Of a DNA stretch of 64,000 nt, positions 50,115-59,874 are shown in pieces; the stretch's first letter is position 1, and every line of letters starts with the position of its first letter. Below the pieces are notes generated by a model that was not told where the DNA came from, did no database searches, and was given only the letters and a program-made list of their open reading frames with translations. This stretch comes from a virus, in the IMG/VR virus record IMGVR_UViG_3300028822_000274, positions 1 to 64,000 of that record; one strand, given 5' to 3'. The translations under genes and the position numbers were made by a program.

Positions 50115-50462
50115 ATGGGACCTGTTGCAGCTACCTTTGCGATAAAACAAAATGCCAGGCGACCATATTTGAGGATGCTCGTCAAAGACCAAGATGGTAA
50201 TCCGTTTGACTTTTCTGGCGCATCTGGCGTTACTTTTTTGATGTACGACGGTGAAGGAAACGAGATTGTATCCGCTCCGGCTTCTATTGAGGCTCCTCCT
50301 TCTTCCGGGGTCCTGAGGTATGCTTGGGCTGATGGAGATACGGAAGAAGCTGGTGAGTTTCGAGCGGAATTTGATGTCTCTTACGGAGCTGATGACGTTA
50401 TGACAGTTCCGGTTAAAGGGAACATCCTTATTAGGATTTTTGGAGGTGTGAACGATGCCTAG
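50115..50462 (+). CDS. Baseplate upper-protein-like (BppU N-terminal) domain
   Basis: 115 aa, GGGAGG before ATG 50115. The sequence PYLRMLVKDQDGNPFDFSGASGVTFLMYD is the pattern of small Ig-like baseplate/neck proteins (BppU N-terminal type). Single domain. Overlaps the next gene by 8 bases. Probably attaches adhesins to the baseplate. Confidence 0.65.
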   Translation: MGPVAATFAIKQNARRPYLRMLVKDQDGNPFDFSGASGVTFLMYDGEGNEIVSAPASIEAPPSSGVLRYAWADGDTEEAGEFRAEFDVSYGADDVMTVPVKGNILIRIFGGVNDA

Positions 50463-52866
50463 TGTTTCTTTGGTTGTTAATGTTGCAGGTGAATCAGAAG
50501 GTGTTCCAGGCCAATCAAGAACGTTTCCTTACTCAAAAATATCCGGTGCTGGGGCCTTAGTTACTGTGTCTCTGTCAGATAATACGGGCATCACGAGCTA
50601 CTTTTGGGAGATCGTAGATAAACCGCCCGGTTCAACTGCTGTATTGAGTGATGCCACTGCATCAGCCCCGACTTTTACAGCAACACATGCAGAGCCTGGA
50701 ACGTATCTCATACGGTGTACTGTTAACGGTGGTCAGTCTTTTGGTACTATCGGTGTAGCCTTTACGACTGATACATTGGCTCTAAGGAAAATCGCAGCAG
50801 GGGAAACCACTGAGTTCGATGCACAAAAGGGTTGGTCAGTAGCGATAAATGATATTATAGAGGCAGCTGAGAGTTTTGGTTCGGGTGCCGTCTCAGGTGT
50901 TATTCGTTCTGATGGTTCGGTGGCATTTGAGGGGGATCAGAGCTTAGGCGGCAATAAGTTGACAGATTTGGCTGCTGGGACAGAAGATAATGATGCTGCC
51001 ACGTATGCCCAGGTAGTTGCTGCATCATTGTCTGGCAGTTCTTTGTACGGCTTCCCAAATTTTAAGGAAGATTCTACTCTATCTTTTGAGCCTATTTTTT
51101 CTGAATGGCAGTTTACCATTTCTCCAGTAGATACGACTTTTGATGTTTGGGTTGGGACAAAATTCAGTCTCACAGAACAAACGTTATTGATTTCTGGTGA
51201 TTCTGGGTATCATTGGATATATTTCAACTCTGATGGGATTCTTACTGAAGTTGTAAACCCAGACGAGGTTACAAAAAGAACTTTATACAGAGAAACTGCG
51301 CTTGTTGCTATCATTTATTGGATTTCGCCAGGAACATGGATCTCCATGTCTGACGAGCGTCATGGTACGCTCATGGATGGTGCAAGTCGATATAATTTAC
51401 ACACAACGATAAGCCCAAAATACATGTCTGGTTTTGATCTTGGAGATTTTTTGCCTGATGAAGATGGATCTGTAATTGCACATGCCCAATTTTCTGTTTC
51501 TTCAGGTTCTTTTTCAGATGAAGACCTAATACATGATCTTGAAGAGCAAAGCAGTACAGCTGCTTGGTTTACTTATTTTAAAAATGGGGCTGGTGTGTGG
51601 GAAAGACACATTAATCCGGACGTAAAAAAATGTGCATCAGCAATAAAATACTTTTCTCTCGGAGAGGCATTCCTAAGCCATTACAATTTAAATTCAGAAG
51701 GCACATGGAGCTTAGAGCCTATTCCAAACGAAAAGTATTTCATGGTTCATGTTTTTGCGACTAGCGACCCAGATAGACCTTTTATATCTGTAGTTGCCAG
51801 GTCATACCATAGTATTTTATCGAAGGCGTTTTCGTCTGCCAGGGATGACATAATTGATATTTTGGCTGACCTTCCATTTCCAGAATGTATACCGATTGCG
51901 TCTGTGTGTTATCGTTCCTATAGAGGCGATACATTTGTTGTATCACTTAATTCAGATGGTGTTACTACGCATATAGATTGGAGAGAAGACACACACGAAG
52001 GAAATGTGATATTAAAAGATGGGGTAAACGTTGGGCCTCGATTTCCTGGGGACTCACTGAAACTGAGCCAGTATTCTTCTGATAGTTTGCTGGATAGGGC
52101 ATTTATTATAAATGGTATTTCTGTTGGAGATAGTATATCCGAACCTTCTATAACATTTACGATAGATGATGATTTTTGGGCTTCTATCGAGGTTTATGGT
52201 ATATCAGGTGAACTTGGATACTATAATAATATTCGGTTTCTTATACCGGATTATTTTGGTGGTGAAACAATTAATATAGCTAACTTCGGTGAGCGGCAAA
52301 CAATTTTAGGTTGCGGTGGCAGTGATCATGAGCTTATCATAGATGGAGATGATTACTCTGAGCTTGGTTTTTATTCCGATGGGGACTACAGGTGTATGTT
52401 TGAATATTCACTTGGTACAGATGCACTAACAGTTAGTGGTATAGGACTTGGCGGAGGGGATAACTACCTGTGGATTACGCCTGGTTCGTTTTATATCTCT
52501 AATGCTGGTTATTACGACGGATGTGTAGGAATACAGACTAGTGAGCAATATGACGAAACAGGTACTTACGTAGTAGATTCTTTTGAACCTTATAGAGATG
52601 CGGGCGGCTGTGAGTGGTTGTATGTTGCAGCAAATGATTCTGGGGCATCAGAAATTGTAAGAACAGGTAGAATCCATGTTGCATATAACATGGCTGATTC
52701 TTTGCTGGATGTAAATGAAGTTGTAGGGTCCGAAATAGGTACTTCAACAGACATAACTTTTGATGTAGCTATAAACGGAAGCTCAGTAGAGCTGAAGGCG
52801 ACAAATTCGCTTGGATCCTGGAGGATCACTACCTATCTACTGAACATGGATAGCAGTCACGGCTAG
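50455..52866 (+). CDS. Large receptor-binding / fibre protein
   Basis: 803 aa. Residues 1-110 are PKD/Ig-like (ISGAGALVTVSLSDNTGITSYFWEIVDKPPGSTAVLS). A connector follows (LGGNKLTDLAAGTEDNDAATYAQV, a fibre-type repeat). The remaining ~600 residues are Tyr-, Asp- and Gly-rich beta structure with no recognised enzyme motif. GC is lower than in the head genes, suggesting host-range exchange. Likely an adhesin or fibre tip. Confidence 0.7.
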   Translation: MPSVSLVVNVAGESEGVPGQSRTFPYSKISGAGALVTVSLSDNTGITSYFWEIVDKPPGSTAVLSDATASAPTFTATHAEPGTYLIRCTVNGGQSFGTIGVAFTTDTLALRKIAAGETTEFDAQKGWSVAINDIIEAAESFGSGAVSGVIRSDGSVAFEGDQSLGGNKLTDLAAGTEDNDAATYAQVVAASLSGSSLYGFPNFKEDSTLSFEPIFSEWQFTISPVDTTFDVWVGTKFSLTEQTLLISGDSGYHWIYFNSDGILTEVVNPDEVTKRTLYRETALVAIIYWISPGTWISMSDERHGTLMDGASRYNLHTTISPKYMSGFDLGDFLPDEDGSVIAHAQFSVSSGSFSDEDLIHDLEEQSSTAAWFTYFKNGAGVWERHINPDVKKCASAIKYFSLGEAFLSHYNLNSEGTWSLEPIPNEKYFMVHVFATSDPDRPFISVVARSYHSILSKAFSSARDDIIDILADLPFPECIPIASVCYRSYRGDTFVVSLNSDGVTTHIDWREDTHEGNVILKDGVNVGPRFPGDSLKLSQYSSDSLLDRAFIINGISVGDSISEPSITFTIDDDFWASIEVYGISGELGYYNNIRFLIPDYFGGETINIANFGERQTILGCGGSDHELIIDGDDYSELGFYSDGDYRCMFEYSLGTDALTVSGIGLGGGDNYLWITPGSFYISNAGYYDGCVGIQTSEQYDETGTYVVDSFEPYRDAGGCEWLYVAANDSGASEIVRTGRIHVAYNMADSLLDVNEVVGSEIGTSTDITFDVAINGSSVELKATNSLGSWRITTYLLNMDSSHG

Positions 52867-52875
52867 GAGGGACAT

Positions 52876-53199
52876 ATGGCTAGAAGCAAAATATTTGAGG
52901 TTGATGACTATACTTCTTCCTTTGGTGTAAGTAAAGAAGGTTTGAAGAGCGTTGTCAGCTCTAGTGCTTCAGGAAAATTTAGCAAAAAGAAAAAAGTGAA
53001 AAAGACCACCCCAAAAGAAACAGTCATACCTACGCGCGAAATGATCGAAGAGGTGGTTTCTTTGCTAGCTAAAGGGTGGACCCCCGAAAAGATAAGAAAT
53101 ACGATAGTTGATTCTGAAGGGAAAAAAATGAGTTCGGCTCAGGTAAAGGCGATTTATGATCTTGTTCGTGAGCACTTGAAAGAGACGGGTGCGCAATGA
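52876..53199 (+). CDS. Small protein with helix-turn-helix-like C-terminus
   Basis: 107 aa, AGGAGG upstream. N-terminal ~55 residues are Ser/Lys-rich and disordered. The C-terminus (IEEVVSLLAKGWTPEKIRNTIV...MSSAQVKAIYDLVREHL) reads like a helix-turn-helix. Could be DNA-binding or a fibre assembly factor. Ends by ATGA overlap with the next gene. Confidence 0.6.
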   Translation: MARSKIFEVDDYTSSFGVSKEGLKSVVSSSASGKFSKKKKVKKTTPKETVIPTREMIEEVVSLLAKGWTPEKIRNTIVDSEGKKMSSAQVKAIYDLVREHLKETGAQ

Positions 53200-53600
53200 G
53201 AATCAGGAACCCACTTAATCCGGCAAGGGCTCAGGTACTTGCAGAAGCGGCGTTTGTTAAAATAGTCCCCACCCAAGTTGTTTGTACAGACAACTCTACT
53301 GAGGATATTGTTTTGGCTACTGCTTCTAGTGTTCGTGGATGTACTCTAGAATATTCATTCTTACTTCCTATAAGCGGAAAAATTCAAACTGGTACGTTGG
53401 ACGTCATACATGATGGTGCTACAGCGACGATAATCTCGAATTTATATAACTACGATGAATCTGTTGGTGAATTTCCTGGGTTGACATTTTCTGCTTCTAT
53501 AGTCGGGGATGGTTTGGTTTTGTCTTTAACTATGGCAGCCATTGGCGAGGATCCACTTTTTTCTTACAAGAAGATCGATTGGCCAGCAAGCGAACTTTAA
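53196..53600 (+). CDS. Hypothetical beta-rich protein (134 aa)
   Basis: ATGA overlap start. The product is a run of short strands (TLEYSFLLPISGKIQTGTLDVIHDG, ATIISNLYNYD). This looks like a small beta sandwich, possibly a fibre- or capsid-decoration domain. No recognised family. Confidence 0.6.
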   Translation: MRIRNPLNPARAQVLAEAAFVKIVPTQVVCTDNSTEDIVLATASSVRGCTLEYSFLLPISGKIQTGTLDVIHDGATATIISNLYNYDESVGEFPGLTFSASIVGDGLVLSLTMAAIGEDPLFSYKKIDWPASEL

Positions 53601-53666
53601 AATATAAGTTTGGTTGCAGCTATAAAAGTTTGGTACCATAGACAACAACAAAGGAGACACGGCATC

Positions 53667-54122
53667 ATGAAGAATTTTGAAGTACTGAAACTGACTCAAT
53701 TTTTGAATGCCAAAGAAGCGCAAGATCTTGTCTTGTCTATAAAGGCAAACATTGCCCTACAAAAAAATATTCCTGTTTTGCGTGAAGAATTACGTGTTAT
53801 GGGCGAAGTTGAAAAGAAGGTATTGGCAAAGTCGGATAGATTTTCTGAATTTGAGAAGATAAAAAAGAAGCTTGAATCGGATTTTGAGGGGGAGGAAGAT
53901 TTAGGAAAAAAGAACAACTTGCAGCGTCAGTTTAATGATGTCGTCTCAGAATATGAGGATGAAATCGTTGAACAAAACAAAAAAATAAACGAGTGGAAGA
54001 ATTTTTTGGAGGAGCCTTCTTCACTTGATTTGATGAAGATTTCTCTTTCAGATATAAAAAACGAGTCGATGAGCAAAGCTGGGTTCGAGGCCTTATCCCT
54101 TCTCATCGAAGAAGATGAGTAA
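53667..54122 (+). CDS. Charged coiled-coil protein (151 aa)
   Basis: ATG 53667 has AAAGGAG upstream; the start at 53610 is rejected. Almost entirely helical and Lys/Glu-rich (EKKVLAKSDRFSEFEKIKKKLES), with a hydrophobic N-terminal patch (NFEVLKLTQFLN). A chaperone for fibre assembly or a scaffold-like role is plausible, but unproven. Confidence 0.6.
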   Translation: MKNFEVLKLTQFLNAKEAQDLVLSIKANIALQKNIPVLREELRVMGEVEKKVLAKSDRFSEFEKIKKKLESDFEGEEDLGKKNNLQRQFNDVVSEYEDEIVEQNKKINEWKNFLEEPSSLDLMKISLSDIKNESMSKAGFEALSLLIEEDE

Positions 54123-54190
54123 CCGGCTTTTCTTGTTTTTATGCTCAATATGTTTGTGACTATTGGGTTGCTACGTGATAGGATTTTGAC

Positions 54191-55459
54191 ATGCCTGGAG
54201 TAGGAGTAAAACCTTATGGCGTTTCTGGGAGCATAGGACCTTCGTCTGCTTCGTCTTCTCCTACGTCATTGGGTCCATTTGGTTTCGATGTGAAGGCAAA
54301 AAGCGTTGGTAATGCTCTGACGATTTCTCTGGGTATTCCTGAGTTGACTGCATCTCCTGACTGGAACAGGCAGCTCAAGATCCTTCGAAAAATCGGAGAG
54401 TATCCACAGGCTCACAACGATCCTGATGCGGAAGTATTTTTGGTGAAGTCTTACGCTGCAATAGGTGGTGTGTCAGAGACTTATGATGACGCGGTTCTCC
54501 TTCCGGGACAGATTTACTATTACGCGATTTTCGCTCAGACATTGACCGGCTCGTGGGTTCACGATTGGCGCCTGGATCGAGCTGCGGCTTATCCGTATGG
54601 TCGTTGGGGTTGCGCTGATTATTTGTTTGGCTCATTGCCTTTTGGCTGGCAGAAAGCGGATTCTGATGGCTCTGGCCATCTTGAGGATTTTATCACAATC
54701 TTTGGGGCCCTTTGTGATAACATCAAGACTGACGCGGAGCATCTTCGAAGCCTTTTCGACACCACGAATATCCATACTGAGTTGATAGAGTACCTCGACG
54801 ACAAAATTGCGTGGCCGACGTGGTACTCGGCAGGCGGATTGAAGCGCAGAAAAGACACAGAAAGAGCTGTAGACCTCTACAAGCTTATCGGTCGTGAGGA
54901 TGCCTACGTCCAGCTTTTGGAGTCTGTTTCAGATTGGGACGCTGAAATAACTGAGGGCTGGCGATTCGTCATGTTCTCAAACAACAAATTTAGCTCTACG
55001 ACTCCTGACACCTCGGATCCTGACCTCTTGCCGAATGTTGGACTGACGACAGATCTCCTGAAATATACGAACGACGACGGTTCTTGGCACAGTCTTTCTG
55101 GTCTGTTGTTTTTGATGTCTGAAATAGCAGGTGTTTCTGGCCCGTTTACTTTGGCAATGGTCAGCAGGTACCATGAGCTGATAGAGCTGGCTAAAGCGAC
55201 TTATGCCAATTATCAGCTTGTGCTCATTCCTAGCAGCGAAGAACTATTTGACTTGGCATCGAGGGTGGCAGATGAGTGGGGTGTTGGCTTTGATACGATT
55301 ATCAGGCACTCTTTTGTTGACTCCGCTCTGGAAACAGATCTTGGTGCTACGACATCGAGTGTAAGCTTGTTCGAATCGTGGGGTCCTGCTGTGGCTTATA
55401 CGAGCCTGTCGAGCAACATTGATTATAGGACCTATCATTCGGCGCTAGCCTACACGTGA
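54191..55459 (+). CDS. Tail protein I-like baseplate protein
   Basis: 422 aa, GACATG start after a short gap. The centre (residues about 155-235: HLRSLFDTTNIHTELIEYLDDKIAWPTWY, then KRRKDTERAVDLYKLIGREDAY) is the P2 gpI / tail protein I pattern, which links fibres to the wedge. The N-terminal 60 residues are Gly/Ser/Pro-rich. The C-terminal ~180 residues are an extra module. Confidence 0.72.
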   Translation: MPGVGVKPYGVSGSIGPSSASSSPTSLGPFGFDVKAKSVGNALTISLGIPELTASPDWNRQLKILRKIGEYPQAHNDPDAEVFLVKSYAAIGGVSETYDDAVLLPGQIYYYAIFAQTLTGSWVHDWRLDRAAAYPYGRWGCADYLFGSLPFGWQKADSDGSGHLEDFITIFGALCDNIKTDAEHLRSLFDTTNIHTELIEYLDDKIAWPTWYSAGGLKRRKDTERAVDLYKLIGREDAYVQLLESVSDWDAEITEGWRFVMFSNNKFSSTTPDTSDPDLLPNVGLTTDLLKYTNDDGSWHSLSGLLFLMSEIAGVSGPFTLAMVSRYHELIELAKATYANYQLVLIPSSEELFDLASRVADEWGVGFDTIIRHSFVDSALETDLGATTSSVSLFESWGPAVAYTSLSSNIDYRTYHSALAYT

Positions 55460-55466
55460 GGTATTT

Positions 55467-56033
55467 ATGAAGTCTTTGACAGAAAAATTTGGGTCCGTTG
55501 AGGGACCGAGAATTGTCGGGCGTTGGTTTGACAAAATCAAGTATTCGGATGGGACTGTTGAGCTTGGTCAGCACGGTGAGTTCGAATGGGGGTGGAATCA
55601 GATTCAGAATTCCTTCGCTACTCTGCTCGCCGCTTGGTGCCGTGCCGAAGCTGGTTATGGCAGAATCAGCTATCTTGCCGTTGGTGCTGGCCAGGCTTCG
55701 TGGGATGTGACTCCACCAACACAGCCGTACGCAGAAACGACGTTGAACAACGAGACGTTCCGGAAAACCATCGATCAGGCGAACATCGTATTCATTGACC
55801 CTGTGACGAATGCCTCGACTGGGGGCACACCAAGCTCAAAGCTTGAGATTACCACAACCCTTCTCGCTGCCGAGGCGAATGGTACACTGAGGGAATTTGG
55901 AATGTTTGGCGGAACAGCTACTGGAGTCACTGATTCCGGTGAAATGGTAAACTGGATTGTTCATGCTAGAATTGATAAAGATTCGAGTATGGAAATAGAA
56001 AGAAAAATCCGACTGGAATTCGTGACTGTATAG
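55467..56033 (+). CDS. Tail fibre-associated protein (188 aa)
   Basis: GAGG upstream of ATG 55467. Contains ISYLAVGAGQASWDVTPPTQP followed by ETTLNNETFRKTID and LREFGMFGG. This arrangement is common in phage tail proteins next to gpI-like genes (fibre N-terminal adaptor type). Beta-rich, probably trimeric. No enzymatic motif. Confidence 0.65.
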   Translation: MKSLTEKFGSVEGPRIVGRWFDKIKYSDGTVELGQHGEFEWGWNQIQNSFATLLAAWCRAEAGYGRISYLAVGAGQASWDVTPPTQPYAETTLNNETFRKTIDQANIVFIDPVTNASTGGTPSSKLEITTTLLAAEANGTLREFGMFGGTATGVTDSGEMVNWIVHARIDKDSSMEIERKIRLEFVTV

Positions 56034-56042
56034 GAGTTAAAA

Positions 56043-58274
56043 ATGGCTGGAGTTACACCAAACGTAAGTAGAGATAGTTTCGATTTCTCAAAGGCGTATG
56101 AAAAATTGAGCCTTCAGCAAGGCGTTCCGATCATGGATAGTGACTGGAACGAGGCTCTGGACAATATCTGGATTCGCGGTGTGCATATGCTGAACCATCT
56201 GTTCATCGGGAATTGCCGCTTTCCTATCGTCGAGCCTGACGGAACGGAAACTTCTGGGTCTGGTTTTCGTGTCGAGGAGTCAACGACAGATAATACGAAC
56301 AACTTTACGATTTCGGCTGGATATGCTTGTTGCTATGGTGTTGTTGTTGGTTCAACGCAGACCATGCCTCCGGCTGATATTGAATACGAAGACCAGGAGA
56401 TGTTCTCAGGTACAATTAGTGTTGTCTCTGGGTCAGACATCGTAGATGATGACAAGGCATTTTCAGCAGATCACGATCTTGTGGGCTGCCGAGTAAAGAT
56501 GACTTCTGGTGCTGCATCAGGAGCCATAAGACCAATATCAGCTCGTGTCAGTGGGACCAGGATAACTATATCTTCTGTAGTCGGTGTCTCGTCTGGTGAT
56601 ACGTATGTCATTATTCCCCCAGAATTGACGACTCCTCCATTGAGCAACAGGGATGACGATGTTTATCTTCAGGTCTATTTTGAAGATATGAATGAGGATG
56701 AGGATTCGGCGATCAACCATCCTGGAACTGGGATCGAATCTGTCCATAAAACGAAGATCAGATCAGTAGTTAGGGTAGCTGAAGATTCGAGTTATTCTAA
56801 TTCGACAGCAACAGGCGCTCTTGCCAGTTATGCTGTCAGGACCATGAAGATCGCTACCCTGAGAAGACTGGTCTCTGATACTCGTATCCAGACGTCGATG
56901 ATTGATGAGGAGGACAATTTAAAACGAGGCCTTGGTGTTCTTGACGCAGAAGATATTCCGTTTGGCCTGAGTAACTTCACGGGTCTGGGATATGATATTG
57001 GTACTGGCGGTGCGAATGTCCAAGATGCCGTAGATGGTGTAATTACTTCATTGAGTGACGACAGTGATCCTGCTTTGGGTGCTGGGTTGATCGGTATAGG
57101 TGATGTTTCAGGAGCTCCTAATAGCTTGAGCGCCGGTACTCTGTATGACGCCATGGGCGAGCTCCTTGAGCATGTGAACCATAGATTAAACCAAATACAT
57201 CCGACCAGTTCCATATCAGAACCCCTCCTTATATGGAGATCACATAACAAGACGGCAGATTCACATGTTGACTCTGACACAACATCAGTTTATCTACTAA
57301 ATACCCCAACAGGTCTGGGTGGAGATTGTATAGCATTTTGTCATGGGTGTTATTTAGACGGAGCGCTGGCCTACCCAGCAAATGATTCGCCTGTGACAGC
57401 CTCCATTTTTATGTGGGGGGCAAACGGTTCTAAACATACGAGCAAAGAGCTTCCACTGGCTAGTTGGAGCTGGGATACTGACGCAGACTGGGATGCGATA
57501 GAAGAGTATGCCAGGCCTTTGACAATTTTATCGGGCAGATCTATCGGTTTGTCGGGTCAAAAGGGTTCTGTCACTTTGGGCCTCAATTCTATTACAGACG
57601 GAGCAGACCACGATGGGGAAGCATATATAAGTGGCTATATGCCTACCCCCGTTGTAAACCCGTTAAAATTTTTCACGGCATACGACCCAGATTATTGCGG
57701 GCCACACATATACTACACGTCAGAGGGTCTCTGGATAACGTCTAATGCTCACTGGAGCAGTATAACAAACGAGTGGTACCCAAATGATGATACTGAAGAT
57801 GCCAATGCGGTGTTAATCGCAACATATGGCGTTATATTCTACCACAAATCGAGTTCAACACCGGGTTACTCAAGCGGCTGGCCGCTTGATACCTGGGACG
57901 CGGCACAAAGAATTGGTCAAGTCGTCGGCGCAGAAGCAGCAAGCGCAGGGACAAATTACATTTATGGTGGTATCACATCTACAGGAAACATTTACGAGAG
58001 GAGCTACTATAGCCTCTTCTTTTCATTTAGATTTTCTTCAATAACAGACACGATTTCATTGATGGGTATGGAACAAGCGAATAACTTCAAAACAAGATGG
58101 TCTACGCCTCCGGCAAGTTATTCTATGATTGAATCTTCCAGTAATCTTAAAGACACCTGTACGGTGTCTGAAGTAGGTAATTGGGGTTTTGAAATTGATA
58201 TGAACGTCGTAAATGTAACAGCCAACGTTTACAATGCGGCGTACGTTAGGGGTGAAGTTGAATTTTACAACTAA
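56043..58274 (+). CDS. DUF6519-like tail connector / fibre protein
   Basis: 743 aa. Residues 9-45 (SRDSFDFSKAYEKLSLQQGVPIMDSDWNEALDN) match the DUF6519 opening (RDTFDPSK...QQGR...LDADWNE) found in contractile-tail baseplates. The first ~360 residues look conserved in style; the last ~380 have different composition (lower GC, more AT-ending codons from about 57.2 kb) and a beta-rich receptor domain. The change suggests recombination of the tip. Confidence 0.72.
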   Translation: MAGVTPNVSRDSFDFSKAYEKLSLQQGVPIMDSDWNEALDNIWIRGVHMLNHLFIGNCRFPIVEPDGTETSGSGFRVEESTTDNTNNFTISAGYACCYGVVVGSTQTMPPADIEYEDQEMFSGTISVVSGSDIVDDDKAFSADHDLVGCRVKMTSGAASGAIRPISARVSGTRITISSVVGVSSGDTYVIIPPELTTPPLSNRDDDVYLQVYFEDMNEDEDSAINHPGTGIESVHKTKIRSVVRVAEDSSYSNSTATGALASYAVRTMKIATLRRLVSDTRIQTSMIDEEDNLKRGLGVLDAEDIPFGLSNFTGLGYDIGTGGANVQDAVDGVITSLSDDSDPALGAGLIGIGDVSGAPNSLSAGTLYDAMGELLEHVNHRLNQIHPTSSISEPLLIWRSHNKTADSHVDSDTTSVYLLNTPTGLGGDCIAFCHGCYLDGALAYPANDSPVTASIFMWGANGSKHTSKELPLASWSWDTDADWDAIEEYARPLTILSGRSIGLSGQKGSVTLGLNSITDGADHDGEAYISGYMPTPVVNPLKFFTAYDPDYCGPHIYYTSEGLWITSNAHWSSITNEWYPNDDTEDANAVLIATYGVIFYHKSSSTPGYSSGWPLDTWDAAQRIGQVVGAEAASAGTNYIYGGITSTGNIYERSYYSLFFSFRFSSITDTISLMGMEQANNFKTRWSTPPASYSMIESSSNLKDTCTVSEVGNWGFEIDMNVVNVTANVYNAAYVRGEVEFYN

Positions 58275-58283
58275 GGAGCGATT

Positions 58284-58790
58284 ATGAGTGTGGTAGAAGC
58301 AACCAAGCAGTGTATAAAGTCGGTTTGTCCTTGCGGGGCTTTGTCAAAAATTGAATATTCTGAAGTGCTTGTAGCACGGGCCTCAGTTCAGTTTCCTGTT
58401 TGTGAGGAATGCAAAAAGCGTGTCAATGGCGTGCTGGCAAATCCGTACGACGACTCCTGGGCAAACTTAAGCCGCGAAGAAGTTCGAAGGCAAGTAATAG
58501 GGCAGGTAGTGCATAAATGGGCGTTAGAAAGCGGAGTTGCTAAGCTAAAAAAAGAGGATTCAGTAGAAGATCTGATGCAAGTCGCTGCTCTAGAAGGGAG
58601 ACACGAGTTCGTATCTGACGACAAAGAAATATACACAGCGGAGATTCAACCAACAAAAAAGGAAAGACGAAGAATCTACCTAGAGACTGGCAAACCAGTT
58701 GAGGATCCTTCTGTGCAAAAACCTAATAAGGAGCTTACAGAGTACAAAAAGAAGGTTATAGAGATCGCATCAGAAGGAAGCACCGATTGA
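58284..58790 (+). CDS. Zinc-ribbon protein with charged C-terminus
   Basis: 168 aa, AAGGAG upstream. Cys pairs near residues 10-17 (CIKSVCPCG) and 38-42 (PVCEECKKRV) make a zinc ribbon; a helical, Lys/Glu-rich C-terminus follows. Unusual at the end of a fibre region. Could be a late regulator or assembly factor. Confidence 0.6.
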   Translation: MSVVEATKQCIKSVCPCGALSKIEYSEVLVARASVQFPVCEECKKRVNGVLANPYDDSWANLSREEVRRQVIGQVVHKWALESGVAKLKKEDSVEDLMQVAALEGRHEFVSDDKEIYTAEIQPTKKERRRIYLETGKPVEDPSVQKPNKELTEYKKKVIEIASEGSTD

Positions 58791-58804
58791 TCTCTTCGAG
58801 GAAA

Positions 58805-58833
58805 TTTCAAAAAATCAGAAAACCATATATAAC
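58805..58833 (+). promoter_or_regulatory. Possible promoter for repeat-protein gene
   Basis: TTTCAA at 58805-58810, a 17-base spacer and TATAAC at 58828-58833. A GCGCCG/CGGCGC stem near 58874-58894 lies in the leader. It would drive the codon-optimised genes at 58914 and 59875, ending at the terminator 60285-60321. Confidence 0.35.
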
Positions 58834-58913
58834 ATGTAAAAGGTGGATCAATGGTTGGTCTGTCTTTAACCTGTTGCGCCGGGGAATAAACGGCGCGGAA
58901 GGAGGTAGTCGAG

Positions 58914-59819
58914 ATGGGTAGAGATATTCGAAAACTCGACTTGCTGGCGATTTCTGCCAGTAAAAAAGCTGTGGATCTACTTCATGGGTACTTGAAGGGG
59001 ATTCGCGAGGACATCGTTTCGTCGCTGAGTGGTGGACTGAGGAACTTCCATGTTATTCCGAGAGCGCTCATCACGACTGCCGACGCCACGGATTTGGCGA
59101 GTGGTCAGACTTTGGCGAATGCGATCAAAGCTGACATGAACACGCACTTTGCGTCGACTGATGAGCACCCTTTGGCCTCTGGTCAAACGATTGCTGCTGC
59201 AGATGCATCAGATCAGGCGTCGATGAACACTTTGATGAACGAAATCAAGGGGGACCTGAACACGCACCTTACCGAGGCTGGCGTGCACATGGTTTCTGAC
59301 CTGTTCAACACCGTGACTGCAGCTAACGCAAGCGACGAGGCGACTTCGGTCACTCTCGTGAACCAGGTGAAGGCTCTGTACAACGTTCACATCGCGTCTT
59401 CTATCGCTTCGCTGGTCGCCCATAAAGGAACAGTGGGGAATCAGAATGTTGTGGCGGCTGACGCATCCGACCTCGGAACTGTGGTCACTCTGGCGAATGA
59501 CCTGAAAGGTGTTGTCAACCTGCACCTGGCTTCGTACGGTTTCCAGGGATCTCACGTTGCTGCTTCTGCTGAGACCGTTGCTGCTGCAGATGCATCAGAT
59601 CAGGCGACAGCGAACACGTTGCTGAACGAAATCAAGGCCGATTTCAACACTCACCTCCTGGAGTCGGGTGTTCACATTTCGTCTGATTTCAAGAGCATCA
59701 TCTCTACTGCGGATGCTTCTGACCTTGCGTCAAGCGTCACCCTGGCGAATGCTCTCAAGTCGACGTTCACGTTACACATTGCCAACGCCATGACCGCAGG
59801 TTTCATCGCGGACATGTAA
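58914..59819 (+). CDS. Six-repeat structural protein
   Basis: 301 aa, GGAGG upstream. After a ~50-residue basic helix come six imperfect repeats built on AADASDxATxxTLxNEIKxDxNTHL, spaced about 40-50 residues. Two copies share an identical 29-base DNA stretch (59191-59219 and 59578-59606), so duplication is recent. Codon use and GC match the capsid gene, suggesting high expression. Probably a virion protein such as decoration, whisker or fibre shaft, but no family is recognised. Confidence 0.7.
   Translation: MGRDIRKLDLLAISASKKAVDLLHGYLKGIREDIVSSLSGGLRNFHVIPRALITTADATDLASGQTLANAIKADMNTHFASTDEHPLASGQTIAAADASDQASMNTLMNEIKGDLNTHLTEAGVHMVSDLFNTVTAANASDEATSVTLVNQVKALYNVHIASSIASLVAHKGTVGNQNVVAADASDLGTVVTLANDLKGVVNLHLASYGFQGSHVAASAETVAAADASDQATANTLLNEIKADFNTHLLESGVHISSDFKSIISTADASDLASSVTLANALKSTFTLHIANAMTAGFIADM
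59191..59606 (+). repeat. 29-bp direct repeat inside repeat-protein gene
   Basis: Identical 29-base units at 59191-59219 and 59578-59606, each encoding the AAADASDQA core of a protein repeat. Indicates recent internal duplication or gene conversion. Confidence 0.85.
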
Positions 59820-59874
59820 GATTTGATTGGTGCTGAAGGTATTACCGGGCATCTGAAAAGAGAAAGGAACTACA

